Position numbers and translations under genes: made by a program
The notes under the pieces: model-generated
The model's input: the letters and a program-made list of their open reading frames with translations, nothing else
Told to the model about the DNA's origin: nothing
The model's database searches: none
Shown here: positions 53,476 through 61,656 of the stretch, piece after piece
Numbering within the stretch: position 1 is the stretch's first letter
Layout: the number at the start of each line of letters is the position of its first letter
From: Segatella hominis
GTDB taxonomy: Bacteria > Bacteroidota > Bacteroidia > Bacteroidales > Bacteroidaceae
Assembly (NCBI RefSeq): GCF_004535825.1
Contig: NZ_SGVY01000001.1
Coordinates: forward strand, 124,001-188,000
Length of the DNA: 64,000 nt
Direction: 5' to 3'

Positions 53476-53616
53476 ATGATGACTATTTTTACAATGGCTT
53501 TCGCTGCAGTTATGTTTTCTGGTATGGTTCTTTGCATGGGCATGTTCTTGAAACACGTAGTAAACTCAATTCCAGAAATGACTGACATGAGCCATTCTGT
53601 TAGCTTGAGCAAGTAA
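53476..53616 (+). CDS. Small membrane protein, 46 residues
   Basis: ATG at 53476 to TAA at 53616, starting MMTIFTMAFAAVMFSGMVLC with one membrane segment (about 4-26), then KHVVNSIPEMTDMSHS and SVSLSK. A TAACTTTG -7 box at 53417-53424 gives a 45-nt leader, and a terminator follows at 53686, so it has the layout of a real monocistronic gene. No recognised family. A second ATG at 53479 is possible. Confidence 0.6.
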   Translation: MMTIFTMAFAAVMFSGMVLCMGMFLKHVVNSIPEMTDMSHSVSLSK

Positions 53617-53685
53617 GAATAGAACAATACATAATATATATATACATGAATCACTCTAGAAATAGAGAGAGATTTATATAAAGAT

Positions 53686-53722
53686 GAGGGTGTGTCATAA
53701 GTCTGTGACACACCCTCTTTTT
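53686..53722 (+). terminator. Terminator after the small membrane ORF
   Basis: Perfect 12-bp stem GAGGGTGTGTCA / TGACACACCCTC, 8-nt loop, then TTTTTT. Confidence 0.85.
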
Positions 53723-53821
53723 TCGTTACACTAAGGTCAAAATCATTTACGATATTATAAAGAAAGGTTATTATTCCTCAACTTATAAAACAAAATACAT
53801 GGTTCGCTATAAGAGTTTTTC

Positions 53822-53865
53822 ATTACCGCCAAATTACCGCCAAATTACCGCCAAATTACCGCCAA
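53822..53865. repeat. Four tandem copies of an 11-bp unit
   Basis: ATTACCGCCAA repeated exactly four times, about 90 nt upstream of the permease -7 box; a unit close to one helical turn. Confidence 0.85.
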
Positions 53866-53998
53866 ATCACTTTCTATCGTTCTCGAAAGTCTCCGACATT
53901 CTTTTTTTTGATAAAATTCCCCAATAATTTTATACGATTTTCAGTTTTTATTTGTAATTTCGCAGCAAATTTCTAAACACATATTAATTTTTAACAAC

Positions 53999-55297
53999 AT
54001 GTTGCAAAAGTTATTCGGTTTTGACCCAGCTCAAAACAAACTGAAAACGGAGGTGGCTGCGGGTATCACCACCTTCCTCACCATGGCCTATATCCTGGCC
54101 GTTAATCCTAACATCTTCAGTCATCTCGCCGCTCAGGGCATGGATACACACGCAGTGTTCACCGCCACCGTACTGGCTGCCATTGTGGGTACACTCGTGA
54201 TGGCGGTCTATGCCAAGAAACCTTTCGGACTGGCTCCTGGCATGGGTCTGAACGCCTTCTTCGTATTCACGGTCTGTCTCACTATGGGCTATCCCTGGCA
54301 GATGGCACTCACGGCTGTTCTCATCGAAGGTTTCATCTTCATCATCCTCTCCGCTACCGGTATCCGCTCGATGATGGTGGATGCTATTCCGGCTTCCCTG
54401 AAACGTGCCATCGGTGCTGGTATCGGCCTCTTCATCGCCTTCATCGGTCTGAAGAATGCAGGTATCGTGGCTGCCAATGAGGCTACTTTCGTCACCATCG
54501 GTAAGATCACCGAAGGCTCTGCCCTGCTCGGCGTTATCGGCATCATCCTGACCAGCGTGCTCGTCATCAAGAAAGTGCCTGGCAACCTGCTCATCGGCAT
54601 TCTCGCTACTACGCTCATCGGCATTCCTATGGGCATCACGGAAATACACGGACTGGTAGATGTGCCACCTTCGGTTTCACCTATCTTCTGCCAGTTTGAT
54701 TTTTCCAAGGTCTTCTCCATCGATATGGTGATCATCGTCTTCACCTTCCTCTTCATCGATATGTTTGATACGATGGGCACACTCGTGGGCGTCTGCACCA
54801 AAGCGGGCATGATGAAACCGGACGGAAGAATCCATGGACTCAACAAGGCGTTCATGGCGGATGCCGTGGCTACCGTGGCTGGTGCCTGCTTCGGAACAAG
54901 TACCACTACCACCTATGTGGAGAGCGCTTCGGGTGTTGCCCAGGGCGGTCGTACGGGTCTTACTGCCTTCATTACTGCCATGTGCTTCTTAGTGGCCCTG
55001 TTCTTCGCACCACTGTTCCTGTCAGTTCCTTCTGCAGCAACTACTCCTGTGCTCGTCATCGTGGGTCTGTATATGATGTCGCCTATCAAAGACATCGACC
55101 TGAACGACTATGCAGAGTCTATCCCTGCTTTCATCACCATCATCATGATGCCGCTCACCTACAGTATTTCTGATGGTATTCTCTGCGGTATGATCAGTTA
55201 TGTGGCCATCAACGCCTGCTGCGGAAACTTCAAGAGGCTGAGCATCACCATGTGGGTATTGGCTATCCTCTTCGTGCTGAAATATATCTTCATCTAA
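53999..55297 (+). CDS. NCS2-family purine permease (AzgA-like)
   Basis: Proton-linked uptake of adenine, guanine or hypoxanthine. 432 residues with about 12-14 membrane segments. Seen: N-terminal KTEVAAGITTFLTMAYILAV typical of AzgA/GhxP members, GLAPGMGLNAFFVFTVC, GAGIGLFIAFIGLKNAGIV, DMFDTMGTLVGVCTKAGM, and GTSTTTTYVESASGVAQGG, the substrate-site signature. These separate it from the uracil/xanthine branch. Exact purine unknown. Confidence 0.93.
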   Translation: MLQKLFGFDPAQNKLKTEVAAGITTFLTMAYILAVNPNIFSHLAAQGMDTHAVFTATVLAAIVGTLVMAVYAKKPFGLAPGMGLNAFFVFTVCLTMGYPWQMALTAVLIEGFIFIILSATGIRSMMVDAIPASLKRAIGAGIGLFIAFIGLKNAGIVAANEATFVTIGKITEGSALLGVIGIILTSVLVIKKVPGNLLIGILATTLIGIPMGITEIHGLVDVPPSVSPIFCQFDFSKVFSIDMVIIVFTFLFIDMFDTMGTLVGVCTKAGMMKPDGRIHGLNKAFMADAVATVAGACFGTSTTTTYVESASGVAQGGRTGLTAFITAMCFLVALFFAPLFLSVPSAATTPVLVIVGLYMMSPIKDIDLNDYAESIPAFITIIMMPLTYSISDGILCGMISYVAINACCGNFKRLSITMWVLAILFVLKYIFI

Positions 55298-55348
55298 ACA
55301 GAGATGAAAATACGGTTTAGATAATAATCCTAACTATATAATGAACAG

Positions 55349-55387
55349 ATCCGGTTGGAACTCATGGGGTTCTAACCGGATTTTTTT
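55349..55387 (+). terminator. Terminator after the purine permease
   Basis: ATCCGGTTGGAAC / GTTCTAACCGGAT with one mismatch, then TTTTTTAT; 51 nt past the stop. Confidence 0.85.
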
Positions 55388-55495
55388 ATCCCCCCGACCT
55401 CTTTGTAACCTATCTGTAACATACAATACTACCTTGTAACATAATCGTCACAAACACGTAATGCGCTTTGCACCACCACTTTCAAAATATCGTCG

Positions 55496-55503
55496 TACCT
55501 TTG
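55496..55503 (+). promoter_or_regulatory. -7 box of the small leucine-rich repeat gene / ppk operon
   Basis: TACCTTTG followed by CACCC, giving a leader of about 75 nt to the ATG at 55585. Confidence 0.55.
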
Positions 55504-55584
55504 CACCCGAAAAGAAATATATGTTTCCTGCTTGTTGGCACAATAGAAACAAGAGAAGGCATTCATACTTAACATTATAATGAA

Positions 55585-56202
55585 ATGAAAGAGAACAAGA
55601 AAGCAATTCTGGAGATTCTCAAGAAAAAGAGTTCCAAGAAAGAAGGCAAGAAGGACGATAAGTTTGAGAGCTTAGTGCTCAACCTCGCCCTTCAGAAGAT
55701 TGACAGTGATGACTTCGACTATGATGGAGAGGCTGTTTATACTGCAGACAAGAAGCGACTCATCTATTGCATGAGTAATGAGGCAAGTTTCACCGTTCCT
55801 GAGGGTGTGACCGTCATTGGTGAAATGGCTTTCCGTGGCAAGAAACAACTCAAGAATGTCATCATAGCCAACTCCGTGAAGGAAATAGAGCACGATGCTT
55901 TCTATGATTGTGATGAACTGGATAACGTTTATATCCCTGCCGGTGTCAAGGAAGTAAGGGGATATGCTTTTGCAGAATGCGACAAACTCAAGAAGGTGAC
56001 TTTTGCCGGCGTTCCTGCCAAACTGAGCCGTCATGCTTTTGATGACTGCGATCTTCTCCACGATATCATTGTGCCTGCCGGTGCCAGCAAAACTTTCCGC
56101 AAGGCTCTCCACTTCATCGATGGGGATACTGATTTCGTCGTTACTGAAATGGCAGAAAAGAAAAATTCCAAAGAGCCTGAGAAGAAGAAGGTAAAAGCCT
56201 GA
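55585..56202 (+). CDS. Small BspA-like leucine-rich repeat protein
   Basis: 205 residues, no signal peptide, so probably cytoplasmic. Basic N-terminus (KKAILEILKKKSSKKEGKK), then four or five LRR_5-type units (EGVTVIGEMAFRGKKQLKNV, VKEIEHDAFYDCDELDNVYI, VKEVRGYAFAECDKLKKVTF, LSRHAFDDCDLLHDIIVP), and a Lys/Glu-rich end. Function unknown. It precedes ppk1 by 62 nt in the same direction. Confidence 0.8.
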   Translation: MKENKKAILEILKKKSSKKEGKKDDKFESLVLNLALQKIDSDDFDYDGEAVYTADKKRLIYCMSNEASFTVPEGVTVIGEMAFRGKKQLKNVIIANSVKEIEHDAFYDCDELDNVYIPAGVKEVRGYAFAECDKLKKVTFAGVPAKLSRHAFDDCDLLHDIIVPAGASKTFRKALHFIDGDTDFVVTEMAEKKNSKEPEKKKVKA

Positions 56203-56264
56203 TATTTCTCTCACTAACTTATTATCATACATAGTATCATAAAACAATATCGACCCAAAAGTTT

Positions 56265-58355
56265 ATGACCAAAGAAGAAATTATTAAAAAAGCATACGTA
56301 GAACGCGACGTGAGCTGGATGTACTTCAACCACCGCATTCTGCAGGAAGCCAAGAAGGAATTTGTTCCATTGCTCGAACGTCTCTCCTTCCTCGGCATTT
56401 ATTCCAACAACCTCGATGAGTTCTTCCGTGTACGTGTGGCTTCGCTCAACCGCATGACCGACCGCAACCTCACCAAGGATATGGAAGCGCAAATCAAAAA
56501 GTCTCTCAAAACGATCAATAAACTCAATGAATCTTACTCGAAAGAATACACTGAAGCGGTGGATCAGGTTTTCCGCGAACTTGAAGTTCACAAAGTTCGA
56601 CTTGTCACCGAAGCCAATCTCAACGATGAGCAGAAGAACTTCCTCACACAGTTCTTCTACGACAAGCTCAACGGCTCTGTCAATCCTATCTGGCTCAACG
56701 AGATAGACGACCTCTCCACCCTGGAGGACAACCGCATCTACCTCGCCATCGAAAAGACAGAAATGGAAAATAATGACGAGGAAGAAAAGGGCAAGAAAAA
56801 GAAAGACGACAAGAAGGGCAAGAAGAAATATGCCGTGGTGAAGGTGCCTGACCGTGTGTATGGCCGATGGGTGAAGATTCCTTCAAGCGACGGATTCGAC
56901 AACATCATGTATCTGGACGACGTGATTCGCTACTGTCTGCCCTTAGTTTTCCTCGGATTCAAGGAGAGTTCTTACCGTGCTTATTCCTTCAAGTTTACCA
57001 AGGATGCGGAAATGGAGATGGACAATGATGCTGACTTCGGTACGATGGAGAAGATTGCCTTGGGTGTAAACAGCCGAAAGAAGGGGGAAGCCGTGCGCGT
57101 GATCTACGACCGGGAAATGCCGAAGGACTTGCAGAAGAAACTGCGAGAGCGGCTGAACACCAAAGAGCTGGATGCTTCGCTTGCGGGCGGAAGATACCAG
57201 AACCACAAGGACCTGATGTCTTTCCCGGACTGCGGACACAAGGAACTGAAATATGAGAAGTGGACGCCTATCATGAAACCGGAGTTCCTCTCCAACGAGA
57301 GCATTCTCGACCAGATCCGTCAGAAAGACCGTTATATCCACGTGCCTTACCACAGTTTCAACGGCTACATCCGTGTGCTGCGCGAGGCTGCCATCAAGCC
57401 AGAGGTGAAAGCCATCAAGACTACACTCTACCGTCTGGCCAAGGACTCCAAGGTGGTGAAGGCCCTGATTACTGCGGCACGCAACGGCAAGAAGGTAACT
57501 GCCGTGGTGGAGCTTCTCGCCCGCTTCGACGAGGAGAGCAACATCAAGTGGAGCAAGCGCATGCAGGAGGAAGGCGTCAACGTTATCTTCGGTGTGGAGG
57601 GATTGAAGATTCACTCCAAACTGCTCTATATCGAATCCAAGAAGGGCAATATCGCCTGCATCGGAACGGGTAACTTCCACGAGGGAAATGCCAGGATATA
57701 TACTGACTATCTGATGATGACGGCACGTCAGAAAATCGTGAATGAGGTGGCTAAGGTGTTCGACTTCATCGACCGTCCTTTCTCGCCTTTCCGTTTCAAC
57801 GAACTGCTCGTTTCTCCTAACTCCATGAAGAGCCGCATCCTCAGAATGCTGGATACGGAAATCAAGAATGCCAACGAGGGCAAGGAGGCCTGGGTGAAGA
57901 TGAAAATCAACCACATCACCGATACCGACATGGTGGCAAAACTCTATCAGGCTTCCAAGGCTGGAGTGAAGATAGACATCGTGATACGTGGCAACTGTTC
58001 GCTCGTGCCGGGCATCGCCAACCTCAGCGAGAACATTCACTGCGTGGGCATCATCGACAGATACCTGGAGCACAGCCGTATCCTCATCTTCGCTAATGGC
58101 GGAAAACCAAGATATTTCATCGGTTCTGCCGACTGGATGCCGAGAAACCTCCTCAACCGCATCGAGGTGCTCACCCCAGTATATGACGAGGATATGCAGG
58201 CAGACCTGCTCCGCACCGTATCATACGGCATGAGAGATACCGCAAACGGCCGCATCGTGGACGGCAAGGGAAACAACGAGTTCGTAGAAGGTCCTGAATT
58301 CAGAAGCCAGGAGGAATTATATAAAGCCTATCAGGAGGAAATAAAAGAATCATAA
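56265..58355 (+). CDS. ppk1: Polyphosphate kinase 1
   Basis: Makes polyphosphate from ATP reversibly. 696 residues, normal PPK1 length. Seen: N-terminal ERDVSWMYFNHRILQEAKKE and SNNLDEFFRVRVASL, the autophosphorylated His in VEGLKIHSKLLYIESKKG (near residue 449), IRGNCSLVPGI, and the second conserved His in YLEHSRILIFANG. A Lys/Asp-rich insert (residues about 168-188) is unusual for the family. First of three phosphate genes in a row. Confidence 0.95.
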   Translation: MTKEEIIKKAYVERDVSWMYFNHRILQEAKKEFVPLLERLSFLGIYSNNLDEFFRVRVASLNRMTDRNLTKDMEAQIKKSLKTINKLNESYSKEYTEAVDQVFRELEVHKVRLVTEANLNDEQKNFLTQFFYDKLNGSVNPIWLNEIDDLSTLEDNRIYLAIEKTEMENNDEEEKGKKKKDDKKGKKKYAVVKVPDRVYGRWVKIPSSDGFDNIMYLDDVIRYCLPLVFLGFKESSYRAYSFKFTKDAEMEMDNDADFGTMEKIALGVNSRKKGEAVRVIYDREMPKDLQKKLRERLNTKELDASLAGGRYQNHKDLMSFPDCGHKELKYEKWTPIMKPEFLSNESILDQIRQKDRYIHVPYHSFNGYIRVLREAAIKPEVKAIKTTLYRLAKDSKVVKALITAARNGKKVTAVVELLARFDEESNIKWSKRMQEEGVNVIFGVEGLKIHSKLLYIESKKGNIACIGTGNFHEGNARIYTDYLMMTARQKIVNEVAKVFDFIDRPFSPFRFNELLVSPNSMKSRILRMLDTEIKNANEGKEAWVKMKINHITDTDMVAKLYQASKAGVKIDIVIRGNCSLVPGIANLSENIHCVGIIDRYLEHSRILIFANGGKPRYFIGSADWMPRNLLNRIEVLTPVYDEDMQADLLRTVSYGMRDTANGRIVDGKGNNEFVEGPEFRSQEELYKAYQEEIKES

Positions 58356-58367
58356 AAAGTAATTGTA

Positions 58368-59288
58368 ATGACAACATTAGCAGCTATCGATATTGGTTCC
58401 AACGGAGCCAGACTACTCATCAAGCGATTTGATCCGGAAGCACCACGCGAGGAAGACCGCATCAAGAAAATCATGTTCATCCGCATTCCGCTGCGCCTGG
58501 GTAAGGATGTGTTTACCCTCGGCAAGGTTTCCAAGGAAAGGGAGAAGATGATGCTCCACATGATGAAGGGATTCAAGCAATTCATGAAGCTCAACGATGT
58601 GGATGCCTTCCGTGCCTGTGCCACTTCTGCCATGCGAGATGCAGAAAACGGCAAGAAGGTGCTGAAGAAAATAGAAAAGCAGACCGGCATCAAACTCGAG
58701 ATTATCAAAGGACAGGAGGAGGCGAAACTGCTCTACAACAACCTGGTGGAGAAGACCGACTCCAACGAGGGCAACTTTGCCTATATCGACGTGGGCGGTG
58801 GAAGCACCGAGGTTTCCATCATCCACGACGGAACGCTGGCTGAAAGTTTCTCCTACAACATGGGTACGCTGAGAATGCTGAGCGGGAAGGTGACGGCTGA
58901 TACTGAAAAACAGTTTAAGGAAAACCTCTGCAGATATGCCAAGGAATATGGCAATATCCGCATCATCGGTTCTGGTGGAAACATCAACAAGCTCAACAAG
59001 TTGGCCCGCCACAACAAGACGAATGGCAAGGAACTGTCAATCAGCGAACTGAAGCGCCTCTACCTGATGATGCAGCCGCTGAGCATCGAAGAACGTGAGA
59101 TTTCCTTCTCGCTGAAGGAAGACCGTGCCGATGTCATCATTCCTGCTGCCGAAATCTTCATCCAGGCATGCGAGTATCTGGAATGCGACACCATCATGGT
59201 GCCGAACATCTCACTTGCCGACAGTATCGTGGATGGACTCTATGAGAAATTAGAAATGACAAATGAGAAATTACAAATGAGAAATTAG
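58368..59288 (+). CDS. ppx: Ppx/GppA-type exopolyphosphatase
   Basis: Removes terminal phosphates from polyphosphate or hydrolyses pppGpp. 306 residues, the short two-domain form. Seen: LAAIDIGSNGARLLI at the start, ACATSAMRDAENG, and YIDVGGGSTEVSII, the actin-like ATPase-fold signatures. 12 nt after ppk1. The last 14 or so residues (KLEMTNEKLQMRN) are encoded by an AATGAGAAATTA-type simple repeat and are probably not part of the fold. Confidence 0.92.
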   Translation: MTTLAAIDIGSNGARLLIKRFDPEAPREEDRIKKIMFIRIPLRLGKDVFTLGKVSKEREKMMLHMMKGFKQFMKLNDVDAFRACATSAMRDAENGKKVLKKIEKQTGIKLEIIKGQEEAKLLYNNLVEKTDSNEGNFAYIDVGGGSTEVSIIHDGTLAESFSYNMGTLRMLSGKVTADTEKQFKENLCRYAKEYGNIRIIGSGGNINKLNKLARHNKTNGKELSISELKRLYLMMQPLSIEEREISFSLKEDRADVIIPAAEIFIQACEYLECDTIMVPNISLADSIVDGLYEKLEMTNEKLQMRN

Positions 59289-59290
59289 AT

Positions 59291-61537
59291 ATGGGTACAA
59301 TTTATTTATGTATTGTGATCTTCCTGCTCTGTCTGGCAGTGTTTGATCTTTTTGTGGGAGTCAGCAATGATGCTGTCAACTTTCTGCAATCTGCCATCGG
59401 AGCTAAGGTGGCTAAGTTTCGCACGGTGCTGATCATCGCTTCCTGCGGTGTGGTTCTCGGTGCTATCATGTCATCAGGAATGATGGACATCGCCCGTCAT
59501 GGCATCATGAGTCCGGACCACTTTACCTTTGAAGAAGTGATGACGCTCTTCCTGGCTGTTATGGTAACTGATGTCATCGTACTGGATGTGTTCAACACCT
59601 TAGGTATGCCTACCTCTACTACCGTGTCATTGGTATTCGAGCTGTTAGGAGGTGCTTTCATCCTTGCCACCCTCAAGATGATCGGTGACGACAGCCTCAA
59701 CTATGGCATTCTGCTCAACAGCGACAAGGCTCTGGAGGTTATCATGGGTATCTTCTCGTCTGTCATCATCGCCTTTGTTTTCGGTGCGCTCGTGATGTGG
59801 ATTTCCCGTATCGTCTTTACGTTCAACTACAGAAAACATTCCCGCTATTCCATCGCTATCTTTGGTGGAATCGCCTTCACTGCCCTCTCCTACTTCATCT
59901 TCATGAAGGGTCTTGGCAAGAGTCCGTATCTGCCAAGTGAGTGGCGCGACTTTATCGACCAGAACATCGGGTTGCTGCTTGTCATTACCTTCGTGGTTTC
60001 TGCCATCGTGATGGAATTTCTCCACCTCTGCCGCGTCAATATCTTCAAGTTCACCGTTCTGATGGGTACCTTTGCCCTGGCTATGGCATTCGCAGGTAAC
60101 GACCTTGTCAACTTCATCGGTGTGCCTCTGGCTGGTCTTTCTTCTTACAACGACTATATGGCAAATGCCAACGGAGCTGCACCTGACAGCTTTATGATGA
60201 CCTCATTGATGGAGAGTGCCAAGACCACTCCTGTCTATCTTCTCGCTGCCGGTTTCGTGATGATTGTTGCAATGGCAACCTCTAAGAAGGCACAGAATGT
60301 GATCAAGACTTCTGTAGATTTGAGCCGTCAGGATGAAGGCGATGAGATGTTTGGCAGTTCTTCTGTTGCCCGTGTCATCGTGCGCAACTGTCAGGCTACA
60401 GATTCTTGGCTCAACAAGTATCTGCCAAATTCCTTGAAAAGATGGATCAATTCCCGTTTTGATAAGAATGCAGTAGAACTCGAAGAGAGTGCTGCTTTCG
60501 ATGTAGTTCGTGCTGCAGTCAACCTGGTACTTGCTTCTATGCTCATCACCATCGGTACCAACCTCAAGTTGCCTCTTTCTACCACTTACGTTACCTTCAT
60601 GGTGGCAATGGGTTCTTCACTTGCCGATAGAGCCTGGAGCCGTGAGAGTGCCGTATTCCGTGTTACTGGTGTATTGAGTGTGATCGGTGGATGGTTTATC
60701 ACAGCCGGTGTTGCTTTCGCAGCCTGCGCCATCGTTTGTCTCACCATGCATTTCGGTGGCATCCTCGTTCAGAGTGCTTTCATGATTCTTGTTATCTTCT
60801 TGCTCATCCGCAGCAATATCAAGTACAACAAGAAGGCTAAGCAGGAAAGCAAGGGCACCACCTTCCAGCTGATGATGCGCTCCCACGACCCAGAGATTGT
60901 ATGGGATTTGCTTCGTCGCCAGGTATCTCGCACCCAGAGCTTCGTTTGCAAATTCGCCCTGAACGAGTTCAATCTCATCGTAGATGGTCTTGCAAGCGAG
61001 AGTGCCCGTGATCTTCGCCATGCCAACAAGGAACTGAAGAAGGAGCAGGACATGCTGAAGAAATTCCGCCGCCAGGAGATGCTCGGTCTGAAACGCTCTC
61101 CTATGGAGATTGCCATCGAGCGCAACACCTGGTTCCATCTGGGCGCCAACAGCAACCAGCAGTTCATCTACTCTCTCCGCCGTATGCTCGACCCTGTGAA
61201 GGAGCACGTGGACAACAACTTCAATCCTTTGCCAGCTGAATACATCAACGAGTTTGCTCCTGTACGTCAGAAGATCAATGACCTGATGAAGATGAGTTGC
61301 GAACAGATTGAGACCAACCGATATGAGAACTATCGTGAGATTCTCGCCGAGGCTGATGCCTGCAAGGATGAACTTTCAGTGCTTCGCAAGAAACACATCG
61401 ACCGCTTGCAGAACATGAAGGATAATAGTTTGATGCAGATTTCCTTGGTTTATCTCAACATTCTCCAGGAGAGTCAGGAATTCCTGAGCGTGATGAGACA
61501 CCAGCTCAGAGCTGCCAAGAAGTTCATGGAAGCCTAA
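59291..61537 (+). CDS. PiT-family inorganic phosphate transporter with PhoU-like C-terminal region
   Basis: 748 residues. Two PiT signature halves are visible: VSNDAVNFLQSAIGAKVAKF near residue 26 and AFAGNDLVNFIGVPLAG near 266; about 10-12 membrane segments to residue 515. The remaining 230 residues are soluble and helical (FALNEFNLIVDGLASESARD, HANKELKKEQDMLKKFRRQE, RRMLDPVKEHVDNNFNPLP), resembling PhoU bundles, which often partner PiT proteins as separate genes. It starts 2 nt after the ppx stop, giving a ppk1-ppx-pit operon for phosphate uptake and storage. Confidence 0.9.
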   Translation: MGTIYLCIVIFLLCLAVFDLFVGVSNDAVNFLQSAIGAKVAKFRTVLIIASCGVVLGAIMSSGMMDIARHGIMSPDHFTFEEVMTLFLAVMVTDVIVLDVFNTLGMPTSTTVSLVFELLGGAFILATLKMIGDDSLNYGILLNSDKALEVIMGIFSSVIIAFVFGALVMWISRIVFTFNYRKHSRYSIAIFGGIAFTALSYFIFMKGLGKSPYLPSEWRDFIDQNIGLLLVITFVVSAIVMEFLHLCRVNIFKFTVLMGTFALAMAFAGNDLVNFIGVPLAGLSSYNDYMANANGAAPDSFMMTSLMESAKTTPVYLLAAGFVMIVAMATSKKAQNVIKTSVDLSRQDEGDEMFGSSSVARVIVRNCQATDSWLNKYLPNSLKRWINSRFDKNAVELEESAAFDVVRAAVNLVLASMLITIGTNLKLPLSTTYVTFMVAMGSSLADRAWSRESAVFRVTGVLSVIGGWFITAGVAFAACAIVCLTMHFGGILVQSAFMILVIFLLIRSNIKYNKKAKQESKGTTFQLMMRSHDPEIVWDLLRRQVSRTQSFVCKFALNEFNLIVDGLASESARDLRHANKELKKEQDMLKKFRRQEMLGLKRSPMEIAIERNTWFHLGANSNQQFIYSLRRMLDPVKEHVDNNFNPLPAEYINEFAPVRQKINDLMKMSCEQIETNRYENYREILAEADACKDELSVLRKKHIDRLQNMKDNSLMQISLVYLNILQESQEFLSVMRHQLRAAKKFMEA

Positions 61538-61581
61538 ATTAGTAATGAGAAATGAGAAATGAGAAATGAATAAGAAATGAA

Positions 61582-61620
61582 AAGAGGATGTGTCAAAGTC
61601 CATGACACACCCTCTTTTTT
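61582..61620. terminator. Terminator shared by the phosphate operon and the surface protein
   Basis: AAGAGGATGTGTCA / TGACACACCCTCTT with one mismatch and TTTTTT; A-rich left side lets it work in both directions. AATGAGAAAT-type simple repeats lie on both sides (61543-61580, 61621-61652). Confidence 0.8.
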
Positions 61621-61656
61621 ATTTTTCATTTCTAATTTCTAATTTCTCATTAAAAA

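Larger units (their letters stand above)
53617..53998. other. Spacer: terminator, 11-bp tandem repeat and permease promoter
   Basis: 53686-53722 is a terminator. 53822-53865 is four perfect copies of ATTACCGCCAA. TAATTTCG at 53955-53962 is a weak -7 box for the permease, 37 nt before its ATG. No gene. Confidence 0.6.

Noticed and set aside
53822-53865. Short regular repeats considered as a CRISPR array
   Set aside because: Units are 11 bp and directly adjacent with no spacers.
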